Shown: piece after piece, positions 26,546-35,657 of the stretch
Numbering within the stretch: position 1 is the first letter of the stretch
Layout: each line of letters begins with the position of its first letter
DNA from: CAYNEO01 sp964396245
GTDB lineage: Bacteria; Zixibacteria; MSB-5A5; GN15; FEB-12
Assembly: GCA_964396245.1 (NCBI GenBank)
Contig: CAYNEO010000015.1
Coordinates: 4,147 to 68,146 of the forward strand
Reading direction: 5' to 3'
Length of the DNA: 64,000 nt
Notes under the pieces: model-generated
Databases searched by the model: none
What the model was told of the DNA's origin: nothing
Seen by the model: only the letters and a program-made list of their open reading frames with translations
Position numbers and translations under genes: made by a program

Positions 26546-28215
26546 AGAACAATTACATTCTCGACATCAAGACTCCGGCTCAGAACGAGGCCAAGGCTGT
26601 CAAGAGTGATTACGGCCTCAAAAATCACGGCCTGCGGAATCTGAACAACGTCTACTGGAATCTCCCCCGCGAAGCGCTCTACGAAGAGATCATCTTCCGG
26701 TCGGAAGGCAAGATGTCACACCAGGGTCCGATTGTCGTCGATACCGGTGTACATACGGCCCGTGCGGCGAACGATAAATTTGTCGTCCGCGAACCAAGCA
26801 GCGAAAATCGTATCTGGTGGGGTGAATACAATCGCCCGTTTAACATCGACAAGTTCAATGCCGTCTTTCAGCGCCTCCAGGGCTTCCTGCAGGGGCGGGA
26901 CCTCTTTGTGCAGGATTGCTACGCCGGCGCCGACCCGCGTTACCGTCTGCCGGTGAGGATCATAACCGAATTTGCCTGGCACTCGCTCTTCGCCAAGAAT
27001 ATGTTTATCGAACCCGAGACTCACGATGAAATGCGCCGGTTCGTCCCCGATTTTACTGTCATGGCAATTCCGTCATTTCATGGGATGCCGGAGATCGACG
27101 GTACCCTCTCTCCCACGTTTATCCTGCTGAACTTCGATCAGCGACTCTGCCTGATCGGCAATTCAGGATACGGCGGAGAGATCAAGAAATCGGTATTTAC
27201 CGTGCTGAACTATCTCCTCCCGATCGACAATATCATGACCATGCACTGCTCGGCCAATGTCGGGAAAGCGGGCGATGTCGCACTGTTCTTCGGACTCTCG
27301 GGCACGGGTAAGACGACCCTATCCGCCGACCCGAGCCGGAATCTCATCGGCGATGACGAACATGGCTGGAGTGATGAGGGGATATTCAATTTCGAGGGCG
27401 GTTGCTACGCCAAAGTAATTTTTCTCTCCCCCACCGCCGAGCCGCAGATCTACGCCTGCACGCGTAAGTTCGGGACAGTGCTGGAAAATGTGGTCTTTGA
27501 CCCGGTGACGAGATTACTCGACCTCGATGACGAGAGTCTGACCGAGAACACCCGCGCGGCGTATCCGCTCGACTATATCGACAACGCCGTGCCGGAGAAG
27601 ATGGCCGGTCACCCAAATAACATCATTATGCTCACGTGCGATGCTTCGGGTGTAATGCCGCCGATCGCGAAACTCACGCCTGAGCAGGCCATGTATCACT
27701 TCATATCGGGTTATACGTCGAAGGTCAGCGGTACTGAGATCGACCTTGGCAAAGAACCGGAAATTACGTTCAGCGCCTGTTTCGGGGCGCCGTTCATGGT
27801 TCACCACCCGTACTACTACGCCGAGCTCCTGAAGAACAAAGTCGAGAAATACGGCGTCAACTGCTGGCTGGTCAATACCGGCTGGAGCGGCGGACCATAC
27901 GGAATCGGCAAGCGCATGAGCATCCATCACACGCGGACATTGCTCAACGCGGCTCTCGACGGTAAACTCCTCGATGTCGAGTATCGCACCGATCCAATAT
28001 TTGGATTTGAGGTTCCGAAGTCTTGCGAGGGAGTACCCGAGAAGGTGCTCAATCCTGTCGAAACCTGGGAAGACCCTGATGCTTACCAGGAGAAGTATCT
28101 CCAGCTCGCAGCGCTCTTTATCGAGAACTTCAAGAAATTCAAGGAAGGTTGCCCGGAGGAGATCATCAAGGCGGGTCCCCGCAAGGAGAAGTTCGCTGCC
28201 GTAGGAAAGAAATAG
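26542..28215 (+). CDS. pckA: Phosphoenolpyruvate carboxykinase (ATP)
   Basis: A 557-residue ATP-dependent PEP carboxykinase, which converts oxaloacetate and ATP to PEP and CO2. The kinase-1a P-loop GLSGTGKTTLS begins at residue 251, with Lys-257. The kinase-2 motif follows in NLIGDDEHGWSDEG, and the FEGGCYAKVI stretch with the metal ligands comes next. YTSKVSGTE and NTGWSGGPYGIGKRM complete the active site. It is slightly longer than the Escherichia coli enzyme. It is co-translated with the aminotransferase, which supplies or drains oxaloacetate. Confidence 0.97.
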   Translation: MKNNYILDIKTPAQNEAKAVKSDYGLKNHGLRNLNNVYWNLPREALYEEIIFRSEGKMSHQGPIVVDTGVHTARAANDKFVVREPSSENRIWWGEYNRPFNIDKFNAVFQRLQGFLQGRDLFVQDCYAGADPRYRLPVRIITEFAWHSLFAKNMFIEPETHDEMRRFVPDFTVMAIPSFHGMPEIDGTLSPTFILLNFDQRLCLIGNSGYGGEIKKSVFTVLNYLLPIDNIMTMHCSANVGKAGDVALFFGLSGTGKTTLSADPSRNLIGDDEHGWSDEGIFNFEGGCYAKVIFLSPTAEPQIYACTRKFGTVLENVVFDPVTRLLDLDDESLTENTRAAYPLDYIDNAVPEKMAGHPNNIIMLTCDASGVMPPIAKLTPEQAMYHFISGYTSKVSGTEIDLGKEPEITFSACFGAPFMVHHPYYYAELLKNKVEKYGVNCWLVNTGWSGGPYGIGKRMSIHHTRTLLNAALDGKLLDVEYRTDPIFGFEVPKSCEGVPEKVLNPVETWEDPDAYQEKYLQLAALFIENFKKFKEGCPEEIIKAGPRKEKFAAVGKK

Positions 28216-28246
28216 CCCGGATACATGGTGAGCCCGATAGATAGAT

Positions 28247-28276
28247 ATCGGAAACGACGGCTTTGTCGTTTCCGAT
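28247..28276. terminator. Long inverted repeat after pckA
   Basis: A perfect 12-base-pair stem (28247-28258 with 28265-28276) and six-base loop lie 31 bases after the pckA stop. There is no T-run, so it may be an mRNA-stabilising hairpin rather than an intrinsic terminator. Confidence 0.5.
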
Positions 28277-28395
28277 TACCATAAGGCGCTGGGGGCGAAC
28301 AAAGTCGCCGCTTCCGTGTTTAATGTTGATGTGGCTTGCACCTGCCGAAAATCAGCGGGGAATGGCTTCGGAAAGACAGCATAAGGACCTCAGAA

Positions 28396-28680
28396 ATGCC
28401 AACATATCAATATCGATGTAAGGATTGCGGCTACGAATTCGAGGAATTTCAGTCAATAGTCGATGACGCGTTGGAAGTATGCCCGCGCTGCGGCGGGCAC
28501 GTTCACAGAGTGATTTCAGGCGGCGCCGGATTGATATTCAAAGGCTCCGGTTTCTATATCACCGACTATCGCAGCGATAAGTACAAGGCCGATGCCTCAA
28601 AGGAGAGATCGTCATCGACGACTACCCCGAGCAGTACATCATCATCTGATAAATCGAGCGCGAAGACAACCGGCAGTTAA
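28396..28680 (+). CDS. FmdB family zinc-ribbon protein
   Basis: A 94-residue protein with the conserved start MPTYQYRCKDCGYEFE. The zinc ribbon is Cys-8/Cys-11 (CKDC) and Cys-29/Cys-32 (CPRC). It is followed by the family's IFKGSGFYITDYR, then a Ser/Thr/Lys-rich tail. Members were first noted as putative regulators of formamidase genes, but their real function is unsettled. The ATG at 28396 has AAGGA about 8 bases upstream. It is placed alone between pckA and the dehydrogenase. Confidence 0.9.
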   Translation: MPTYQYRCKDCGYEFEEFQSIVDDALEVCPRCGGHVHRVISGGAGLIFKGSGFYITDYRSDKYKADASKERSSSTTTPSSTSSSDKSSAKTTGS

Positions 28681-28718
28681 TCACTCCTTCCACTACACCT
28701 GGCCGGTCGACCAGCATT

Positions 28719-30089
28719 ATGAAAGATGTGTTCCTACAGGAGTTGCGAAAACAGCTTTCGAATCCGGATTCGCTCATTGTCGACCCGGCCGATTTCGACG
28801 ACTACACGCACGATGAAACCGCCTACCGCCAGACCCCCATCGCCGTGCTTATGGCGGAGACACGCGAGGACATCGTAGCGGCGGCCCGACTCTGTCACAA
28901 GCACCAAATTCCAATCACGACCCGGGGGGCGGGGACCGGACTCTCCGGCGGTTGCGTGCCGTCGGAAGGCTCGCTGGTCATCTCCACCATGCAAATGGAT
29001 AAGCTGGAGATCTATCCCCAGGACCGGGTGGCTATCTGCGGGCCGGGCGTGATCACCAAAGAACTGCAGGACCAGGCGGCCACGTTTGGCCTCACCTATC
29101 CCCCCGATCCGGCCAGCTATGCCGAGTCCAGCCTGGGAGGAAATGTCGCCGAGGGCGCCGGCGGACTGCGCTGCAAACGGTTCGGCGTGACCAAAGATTA
29201 TGTCATCGGTCTCGAGGCGGTGACCGCCAATGGTGACACCATTCGAAGCGGCGTGCTCAGCGGCACGCGGGGGCTCTCGTTCGGTGACGTTCTGATAGCC
29301 TCGGAGGGCACGCTGGCGATTATCACGGAGATCGCCGTCAACCTGATCGCCTTGCCGGGCCGCGGAACGACCATTCTCGCGGCGTTTGAACGTCCCAAAG
29401 ATGCCGCCGCGGCCGTCTCTATGATTACCACTTCCGGGATAGTCCCAACCGTCCTCGAGTATATCGACGGCGATACGGTCAAACTGGCCAATCAGTTCGT
29501 CAGGACCGACGGTATCGACAATGCCGAGGCGGTACTTCTAATAGAAACGTCCGACATCAACATGGAACAACAGAAAGCCAGCATCGAGGAGATCTGTCGA
29601 CACAATAGAAGCTCCTTTCTACGTGTCGAGAGCGATCCGGAACGAGCCGAGCTTTTCTGGTCTATCCGCCGCGATATCTCCAAAGCCGCGGCCGCGGCTG
29701 TTAAAGTCAAGATTTCCGAGGACGTTGCTGTCCCGAATTCGAAATTTCCGGTGCTGGTTGAATTTGTCGCCGAGATGAATCGTACGAGCCCGCTTCGGAT
29801 AAACTCCTATGGGCACGCCGGCGACGGCAATCTCCACGTAAATTTCCTGTCGCTGAGCGGCGAGGAATTCGAACTCGACTCGGTCGAAGAGGCTATCGGC
29901 CGGCTAATAAAGAAAACTATCGAGTTGGGTGGTACGATTTCGGGTGAGCATGGCATCGGAATGGCAAAACGACAATACATGGCGTTCGAGTTTGACTCCC
30001 CGACCCTGGCCGCCATGCGCGCTTTCAAGGCCATTTTTGACCCCGAAAACCTCCTCAATCCGGGCAAAATCTTCCCCGACCAAAAATAG
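28719..30089 (+). CDS. FAD-linked oxidase, glycolate oxidase GlcD-like
   Basis: A 456-residue flavoprotein of the VAO/PCMH superfamily. The FAD-binding domain shows PITTRGAGTGLSGGCVPSEG near residue 66 and YPPDPASYAESSLGGNVAEG near residue 127. The C-terminal cap domain ends with NSYGHAGDGNLHVNFL and GTISGEHGIGMAKRQYM, the substrate-binding histidines of D-lactate and glycolate dehydrogenases. It oxidises a 2-hydroxy acid to the 2-oxo acid. Whether the substrate is glycolate or D-lactate is unclear, and no glcE or glcF partner is present. No clear ribosome site precedes the ATG. Confidence 0.9.
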   Translation: MKDVFLQELRKQLSNPDSLIVDPADFDDYTHDETAYRQTPIAVLMAETREDIVAAARLCHKHQIPITTRGAGTGLSGGCVPSEGSLVISTMQMDKLEIYPQDRVAICGPGVITKELQDQAATFGLTYPPDPASYAESSLGGNVAEGAGGLRCKRFGVTKDYVIGLEAVTANGDTIRSGVLSGTRGLSFGDVLIASEGTLAIITEIAVNLIALPGRGTTILAAFERPKDAAAAVSMITTSGIVPTVLEYIDGDTVKLANQFVRTDGIDNAEAVLLIETSDINMEQQKASIEEICRHNRSSFLRVESDPERAELFWSIRRDISKAAAAAVKVKISEDVAVPNSKFPVLVEFVAEMNRTSPLRINSYGHAGDGNLHVNFLSLSGEEFELDSVEEAIGRLIKKTIELGGTISGEHGIGMAKRQYMAFEFDSPTLAAMRAFKAIFDPENLLNPGKIFPDQK

Positions 30090-30113
30090 TTATCTGCATA
30101 GTACCGGATATGC

Positions 30114-30140
30114 TTGACAAGGCCGGAGGCGTGATATAAT
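30114..30140 (+). promoter_or_regulatory. Strong promoter candidate for citrate synthase
   Basis: A perfect TTGACA (30114-30119) and a perfect extended -10 TGATATAAT (TATAAT 30135-30140) lie 15 bases apart. The spacing is short, but the TGn extension can compensate. Predicted start of transcription is near 30147. Confidence 0.65.
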
Positions 30141-30151
30141 TTATCGCGATA

Positions 30152-30169
30152 ATGTGAAATGTTTCACAT
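30152..30169 (+). promoter_or_regulatory. Crp-like operator in the citrate synthase leader
   Basis: An 18-base dyad ATGTGAAA-TG-TTTCACAT. It contains TGTGA-N6-TCACA, the exact Crp half-site arrangement. It lies just downstream of the predicted transcription start, a position expected to block transcription when occupied. Confidence 0.6.
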
Positions 30170-30177
30170 CATCTGGA

Positions 30178-30193
30178 GTTGATCTCAGTCAAC
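30178..30193 (+). promoter_or_regulatory. Fnr-like second operator in the citrate synthase leader
   Basis: GTTGA-N6-TCAAC, which contains TTGAT-N4-GTCAA, one base from the Fnr consensus TTGAT-N4-ATCAA. Its centre is 25 bases from the centre of the Crp-like dyad. Confidence 0.45.
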
Positions 30194-30219
30194 CAATATA
30201 TGACGCAAAGGAGTTCAGC

Positions 30220-31500
30220 ATGGCCAAGACATTGAAAGAGAAGCTCGGTGAACAGATACCGAAGCTTCGGGAAGATCGGACCAAACTGGTCAAAACACAC
30301 GGAGACACTGAAATCTCCAAGGTATCCATTGCCCAGGCGATCGGCGGTATGCGCGGCGTCAAGGCGATGGTTTGTGATACCTCAGTGGTCGAGCCCGATA
30401 AGGGTCTTATCATTCGCGGCATTCCGATTTTGAAGCTGACTGACAAGCTGCCGGAAGAGATTTTCTGGCTGCTCGTCACCGGTGAGCTGCCGTCGGCCGA
30501 CGAACTCACGACGTTTCAGTCGGAACTGAAGGCACACGGCGAAGTCCCGAATTACGTCTGGAAAGTTCTCAAGGCCATGCCGAAAACATCGCACCCGATG
30601 GCCATGCTCGACACTGCTATTCTGGCGATGGAAAATGAGTCCGCATTCCGCGAGCGCTATGCCAAAGGAATGACCAAGACAGAATACTGGGAACCGACTC
30701 TCGAGGATGCCATGCGCGTGATGGGCACCATTCACACGATCGCTGCCGGCGTCTATCGCATCAGGTACAAGAAGGGTGATCTGATCGAGCCGACAAAGAA
30801 AAACGACTGGGCTGCCGATTATGCCAAGATGCTCGGTCTGCCGCCCAAGAAGGGCGTCACCGCCGACATGATGCGCCTCTACCTCGTCCTGCACTGCGAC
30901 CATGAAGGCGGCAACGTCTCCGCCAACACCTGCCATACGGTGGGTTCGGCGCTGTCTGACGCCTTCTATGCGGTCTCGGCAGGATTGAACGGCCTCGCCG
31001 GCCCCCTGCACGGACTGGCCAACCAGGAGTGCTTGAACTGGGTTCTCCAGACCATGGAGAAGTTCGGTGGCGCCCCGACTGAAGACGAGATTCGCGACTA
31101 TGCATGGGAAACGCTGAACGGCGGCAAGGTGATTCCGGGCTACGGTCACGCCGTTCTCCGTGTCACCGATCCTCGCTACACCGCCTTCCTCGAGTTCGGC
31201 AAGAAGCACCTTCAGAAAGATCCGGTCTACCAGACGGTCGCGCGCGTGTACAAGGTCGTACCGGAAGTGCTCAAGGAGCACGGCAAGGCTGCCAACCCGT
31301 GGCCGAATGTCGACGCCGGTTCGGGCGCCATCCTGTACAACTTCGGTTTGAAGGAATTCGAGTACTACACGGTGCTGTTCTCGGTCTCGCGTTCGATGGG
31401 TATGCTGTCTCAGCTGGTCATCAACCGCGCTCTCGGAACGCCGATCACCCGGCCGAAATCCGTCAGCACGAAGTGGCTCTGGGATCAGGTAAAAAAGTAA
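30220..31500 (+). CDS. gltA: Citrate synthase, mitochondrial (eukaryotic-like) type
   Basis: A 426-residue citrate synthase condensing acetyl-CoA and oxaloacetate. It is far closer to the mitochondrial family than to common bacterial GltA. It shows HEGGNVSANTCHTVGSALSD, GLAGPLHGLANQECL, PGYGHAVLRVTDPRY, NPWPNVDAGSGAILYNFGL and YYTVLFSVSRSMG. The catalytic residues fall at His-264, His-310 and Asp-365, each exactly ten positions before the pig enzyme's His-274, His-320 and Asp-375. Similar enzymes are known in Geobacter relatives. The ATG at 30220 has AAAGGAG six bases upstream. A frame beginning at 30154 would start inside the operator region and is rejected. The product feeds the same oxaloacetate/acetyl-CoA node as pta and pckA. 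Confidence 0.97.
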   Translation: MAKTLKEKLGEQIPKLREDRTKLVKTHGDTEISKVSIAQAIGGMRGVKAMVCDTSVVEPDKGLIIRGIPILKLTDKLPEEIFWLLVTGELPSADELTTFQSELKAHGEVPNYVWKVLKAMPKTSHPMAMLDTAILAMENESAFRERYAKGMTKTEYWEPTLEDAMRVMGTIHTIAAGVYRIRYKKGDLIEPTKKNDWAADYAKMLGLPPKKGVTADMMRLYLVLHCDHEGGNVSANTCHTVGSALSDAFYAVSAGLNGLAGPLHGLANQECLNWVLQTMEKFGGAPTEDEIRDYAWETLNGGKVIPGYGHAVLRVTDPRYTAFLEFGKKHLQKDPVYQTVARVYKVVPEVLKEHGKAANPWPNVDAGSGAILYNFGLKEFEYYTVLFSVSRSMGMLSQLVINRALGTPITRPKSVSTKWLWDQVKK

Positions 31501-31515
31501 ATCACCATCATCCCA

Positions 31516-31553
31516 TAAAAAAAGAGCGGCCCTTTCCAGGGCCGCTTTTTTTA
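31516..31553. terminator. Bidirectional terminator between citrate synthase and the histidine kinase
   Basis: An 8-base-pair stem AGCGGCCC (31525-31532) / GGGCCGCT (31539-31546) is flanked by an A-run on the left and a T-run on the right. It serves both converging genes and overlaps the kinase stop codon. Confidence 0.88.
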
Positions 31554-33584
31554 TTCGGCTGAATATAGCGGCAGGGTGATCTTGAAATCGGCTCCTCCCC
31601 ACTCACTCTCGCCGACAGTGACATCGCCGCCCGCATCGGTAATGATCCGGTGCACCGTGGGCAACCCGAGTCCCGTCCCTGATTCCTTTGTGGTGAAATA
31701 CGGGCTGAAGACTTTATCTCTTATGTCCGGTGAAATCCCCGGCCCGTTGTCAATAAAATGGATGGTGCAGACCGAGCCCTCCGCCGTACCCCTGATACTT
31801 ATTTTCCCCGGCCTGCCGGCGAAGGCTTCTTTGCTGTTGTTGAAGAGATTCAGAAAAACCTGCCGAAGCTTGTTTTTGTCGACCGCGACGCCGACATCCG
31901 GCATATCCCCGATTGACAGTTCAATGTTGAGCTTTTCCGCCTCCACTCTCAGGAAATCCGCAACTTCGGTGATGACGCCGTGAAGCATCACATGCGCCTG
32001 TCCCCGCCGATCTTCGCGAGCCAGGGCCAGGAACCGCGTGATAATGTCATTCAGTCGCCTGGTTTCCGAGCGAATCTTTTGCGTGAAGCCGAGATATTCG
32101 TCTGACCGATCGGTCGGCGAGAACTCCGACGCCAGTCTCTGCGCCGCAATTGAAATCGTATTCAGCGGATTGCGAATCTCATGGGCGACCCCGGCCGCCA
32201 GATTGCCCATCTCCGACAGACGTTCCTTGCGTGTGGCAGCGAGTTCGTATTCTCTGAAACGCGTGATATCGTAGGCAACCAGGACAAGTGACGGAGGACC
32301 GGCGGACTCCTCTTCCACTTTTGACCCAACAATAAGGAGCCGTTTGGTACCGTCCCTGCCCGGGAGGCTTATTTCAATTTCATCCGGTTTCGCGCCGCGC
32401 AGCGCATATTCTTCCAGGCTCAGAATTTCGACCGGGACAAGTTCGGTAAAACGCTTGCCGGTCACCCCGTGCATGTCGAATATCGCTTCGAAAGCCCGGT
32501 TAGCCATGGTAATGACCCCCGCACCATCGACGACCGCAACGCCCGTATGCATTTGCTCGAAGATACGGTCGGTCACCGATTTCATCCGCGTGTACCGAAG
32601 GCTGATCTCTTTTCGTTTTTCGCGGCTGTTGAGATACAGAAGGACAACGAGCAGGAGAACGAACAGCACGACTGCCAGGGCGAGCATCTGCCGGTCGAAG
32701 CCGCGTGAAATGGAGTAATACTCTTTGAGTGAAAGACCAACGCGAAACAGCCCGAACGGGTACTGCTCGGTTGAAAACGGACGCACCAGTTCCAGCACCC
32801 GCTCTCCTTGAAAGTCGTTGACACGGCTGACAATGCTGTCGCTGTCGAGAGCCTTCTTCAAGAACGGATCAGACTCGATGGCAAGGAGGTTGCCGGGTTT
32901 CCGCGAGGCAAAGATGATTCCGTCGGTTGACTGATATATGATATATACCACCCCCTGCTCCTGCGCCATCTTCTGCGCGAGGTAGCCAATCCCGGTTTCT
33001 TTGAGCGCTTCACCGTAGTAGAGCGCATCGACAGCTATTACCACGACGCGATCCAGACGGTTCGTAAGTTCGAGATAGTAGTGCGTCATTTCTCCGGCGG
33101 GGCCGCCCTCGTCGAGCAGAAGCACATAGTTGGATTCCGGATTGGCGATTAGTTGCTTGACTTCGTTCTCTACGAAAGCCGGCGGCCGCGTACGCGGACC
33201 GCGGGCCATGGCTTCGTGTGCGAGAGTGGAATCGAGCCGGTAGACGTAGACGCCGTAGATATCGTGCATCTGGGCAAACTTCATCAAGTCGGCATCGGTC
33301 ATCTTATCGAGGTCTACTTCCGCCAGTGTCGAAACCAGATCGCTGTACCGCGAGGTTACCAGCCGGTCATAGAAACCTTCCGACGTGATGGCGTTCCGTG
33401 ATGCCTGCGCCAGCGCTTCGGTAAACGCTTTGCCCTGGACAACCAGCAGCCGGAAAGAGTCGGTTCGGCTCTCGCTAATCCCGACCCAGGTCAGGCCGAA
33501 CACGGCCAGCGCCAAGGCGACGGCGACAAAAGACACAAATCGCCGGCTGAGCCCCATCGATTGAGGTTTATCTGAAATCGCCAT
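31551..33584 (-). CDS. Membrane sensor histidine kinase with PAS domain
   Basis: A 677-residue two-component sensor. Its order is a membrane helix at about 17-35, a periplasmic sensing region of about 260 residues (single-Cache-like, unrecognised ligand), and a second helix at about 300-325 (MLALAVVLFVLLLVVLLYL). A PAS domain follows at about 340-450 (TGVAVVDGAGVITMANRAFE). HisKA comes next with the phospho-acceptor His-468 in GVAHEIRNPLNTI, and then HATPase_c with NLFNNSKEAF (N-box), GPGISPDI and the TTKESGTGLGL G-box. It autophosphorylates and should pass phosphate to a response regulator, none of which is encoded here. It lies 47 bases after the other kinase gene on the same strand. Confidence 0.94.
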   Translation of the reverse strand: MAISDKPQSMGLSRRFVSFVAVALALAVFGLTWVGISESRTDSFRLLVVQGKAFTEALAQASRNAITSEGFYDRLVTSRYSDLVSTLAEVDLDKMTDADLMKFAQMHDIYGVYVYRLDSTLAHEAMARGPRTRPPAFVENEVKQLIANPESNYVLLLDEGGPAGEMTHYYLELTNRLDRVVVIAVDALYYGEALKETGIGYLAQKMAQEQGVVYIIYQSTDGIIFASRKPGNLLAIESDPFLKKALDSDSIVSRVNDFQGERVLELVRPFSTEQYPFGLFRVGLSLKEYYSISRGFDRQMLALAVVLFVLLLVVLLYLNSREKRKEISLRYTRMKSVTDRIFEQMHTGVAVVDGAGVITMANRAFEAIFDMHGVTGKRFTELVPVEILSLEEYALRGAKPDEIEISLPGRDGTKRLLIVGSKVEEESAGPPSLVLVAYDITRFREYELAATRKERLSEMGNLAAGVAHEIRNPLNTISIAAQRLASEFSPTDRSDEYLGFTQKIRSETRRLNDIITRFLALAREDRRGQAHVMLHGVITEVADFLRVEAEKLNIELSIGDMPDVGVAVDKNKLRQVFLNLFNNSKEAFAGRPGKISIRGTAEGSVCTIHFIDNGPGISPDIRDKVFSPYFTTKESGTGLGLPTVHRIITDAGGDVTVGESEWGGADFKITLPLYSAE

Positions 33585-33631
33585 GGCTGAAAGCTATCCA
33601 GTCCGGTATCGACTGGCAAGAAAAAGTTCGG

Positions 33632-35587
33632 TTACACTGTCGCGTTGGCGTTTGCAGCCGGGGTCGTTTCGGGGGACCCGACCGGTAAGTGCTCGAACGG
33701 AAGCGTGAAATAGAATTTTGCGCCCCCATCAGGCTCGTACCCGATATTGCCCGCGTGGGCGTCGACAATTCGGCGGCAGGTTATGAGGCCGATTCCGTGT
33801 CCCTTGCGTTTGGTGGTAAAACGCTTCTCGAAGAGATCTCCGCGCCTGTCCTCAGGAACGCCCGGACCCCGGTCGGCTACTTCAACCCGGGCGTAATGTG
33901 TACCGGCGATTTCAACAACAGACGTTTCGACCGTGACTGTCCGGTCGACACCTTCAGCACTAACCGCATCGGCAGCGTTGAAAATCAGGTTCACCAGCAA
34001 TTGCTGAATCTGACCGGGATCAAATTCCACCAGAGGAAGATCGGCCGAGAGTGAGGTTTTGAATTGAATTTCGTCGAACCGATTCTGGGGTTTGAGAAAT
34101 GCCAGGATATTTTCAACGAGCTGGTTGAGATCCGCCTTTTCGAAATAGAGCTGATCCTGAGGTAGGTCCATGAGACCGTCGGCGAAGCGAGCTATCTTGT
34201 CGACCGTATCGCTCATGATCTGCAGCTTTTTATCGATCTTCTCGCCGTCCCCCTTGCGCAAAATGATCGGCATCAGGTCCAGATTTCCGGCGAGAATAGC
34301 CAGGTAGTTATTGATTTCATGCGCAATATCCCCGGCCATTTCTCCTCTCGTACAATATCGATCGATACGTATCATCATCTCCTGGAAGCTGGCGCTCTCG
34401 GAAATGTCACGAATGATGTACAGGTATGCTGTCACATTGCCATCGCGACCCACAACCGGTGCATGGACGACGTACGCCGGGAATGAGGATCCGTCGGCGC
34501 GGCGACAGCGAGCGTCAAAGTCGGCTGCTGCGGAGGCATCATCGATGGCAGCGGGTCGATCTTTCGGGACGCCGGCGAAGAGGCCGGTGATGGGCTCACC
34601 TACCACCTCACTGTTGGCATAACCAAACGCCTCGGTTGCAGTGCGATTGAACAGCATAATCTGTCCGTCGACCGTCGCGGCGACCACCGGAAACGGAGAC
34701 GAATCGATCAGCGTGGCCAGGAACAACTGGGATTCAATCAGATTCAGGTTGATTTTCTTAAGCCGCGTCGTATAAGCCTTCAGCTTTTGCTGATTATCCC
34801 AGAGTTTGCGGGTCATCCGATTGAAAGCGCTGACAAGGCTGTTGATCTCGTTATCGGTGTCCGTTTCGATCAGGTAGAACAGTTCCCCGGCCGCTGTTTT
34901 GTCGAGTCCCCGCATCAGTCGCTGCATCGGTATTCTCACGCGAACGTGAATCAGGTAGACCGTCAACAGGGACAGCAGCGTGGAAACGAGAAATAGCAGG
35001 AATATCGCGTACCAAAGGTTCGAACGTTCTGAAACGACGAGCCCCGGCTCCGAAATGGATATCAGCACGGCGGGGCGTCCCGAGAAATCGCCGAGACTGG
35101 TGTAAAAAACCGATTGCGGCGTTCCGTGATTTGTGGAGAGAGTGAATCCGGCCGGCTGTTTTACGACATGGGCGGCAACCGAATAATCGATCAAGCCTGC
35201 TGATTGTGTGGCATCGCCATAGTCCTGCCCCTCTTCGCGGTCGTAGAAGTAAGCGCTCTCCAGCCGGGCCTCTTCACCAAGGCGAAGAATGCTCGCCGCG
35301 GCTACCCCTTTGTGGGTCGCCAGAAGATCGTTTATTCGCCCGGCGAGACTGTCGCTCACGATTCCCGGCTTCAGGTTCTCGGATGACTGACTCAGTTCAG
35401 CGACTTGTTGACCAAGCGTCAGCACCTGTCGTTTCGTGACTTCGAATCCGGATTCGACCGGGCCGTGAGAACGCGGAAAGAAAACGACAATCACCACGGC
35501 GATGAAGACGAATACGACCTGAAGAAATATGAGGCTGCTCAGCCTGGCGTAAAACGACGGCTTCTTGTCTATGATGCTCACACCCAT
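33632..35587 (-). CDS. Membrane sensor histidine kinase with HAMP and PAS domains
   Basis: A 651-residue sensor kinase. A first membrane helix lies near residues 15-40 (LIFLQVVFVFIAVVIVVFF). An extracytoplasmic region of about 150 residues follows, then a second helix (LWYAIFLLFLVSTLLSLLTV) and a HAMP linker (RVRIPMQRLMRGLDKTAAGE). A PAS domain comes next (SSPFPVVAATVDGQIMLFNR). HisKA has His-423 in GDIAHEINNYLAILAGN, a variant with Asn after the usual HEI. HATPase_c has NLIFNAADAV, RGPGVPEDRRG and a KRKGHGIGLIT G-box. An in-frame GTG at 35620 is an alternative start; neither has a good ribosome site. It is the first gene of the two-kinase operon, behind a folded leader element. Confidence 0.93.
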   Translation of the reverse strand: MGVSIIDKKPSFYARLSSLIFLQVVFVFIAVVIVVFFPRSHGPVESGFEVTKRQVLTLGQQVAELSQSSENLKPGIVSDSLAGRINDLLATHKGVAAASILRLGEEARLESAYFYDREEGQDYGDATQSAGLIDYSVAAHVVKQPAGFTLSTNHGTPQSVFYTSLGDFSGRPAVLISISEPGLVVSERSNLWYAIFLLFLVSTLLSLLTVYLIHVRVRIPMQRLMRGLDKTAAGELFYLIETDTDNEINSLVSAFNRMTRKLWDNQQKLKAYTTRLKKINLNLIESQLFLATLIDSSPFPVVAATVDGQIMLFNRTATEAFGYANSEVVGEPITGLFAGVPKDRPAAIDDASAAADFDARCRRADGSSFPAYVVHAPVVGRDGNVTAYLYIIRDISESASFQEMMIRIDRYCTRGEMAGDIAHEINNYLAILAGNLDLMPIILRKGDGEKIDKKLQIMSDTVDKIARFADGLMDLPQDQLYFEKADLNQLVENILAFLKPQNRFDEIQFKTSLSADLPLVEFDPGQIQQLLVNLIFNAADAVSAEGVDRTVTVETSVVEIAGTHYARVEVADRGPGVPEDRRGDLFEKRFTTKRKGHGIGLITCRRIVDAHAGNIGYEPDGGAKFYFTLPFEHLPVGSPETTPAANANATV

Positions 35588-35657
35588 AGTTAACTTCGCA
35601 GTTAACCGTTGTATCGGCACCAGACGGATTTATTTGATGGAATGAAAATTAAAAAGT

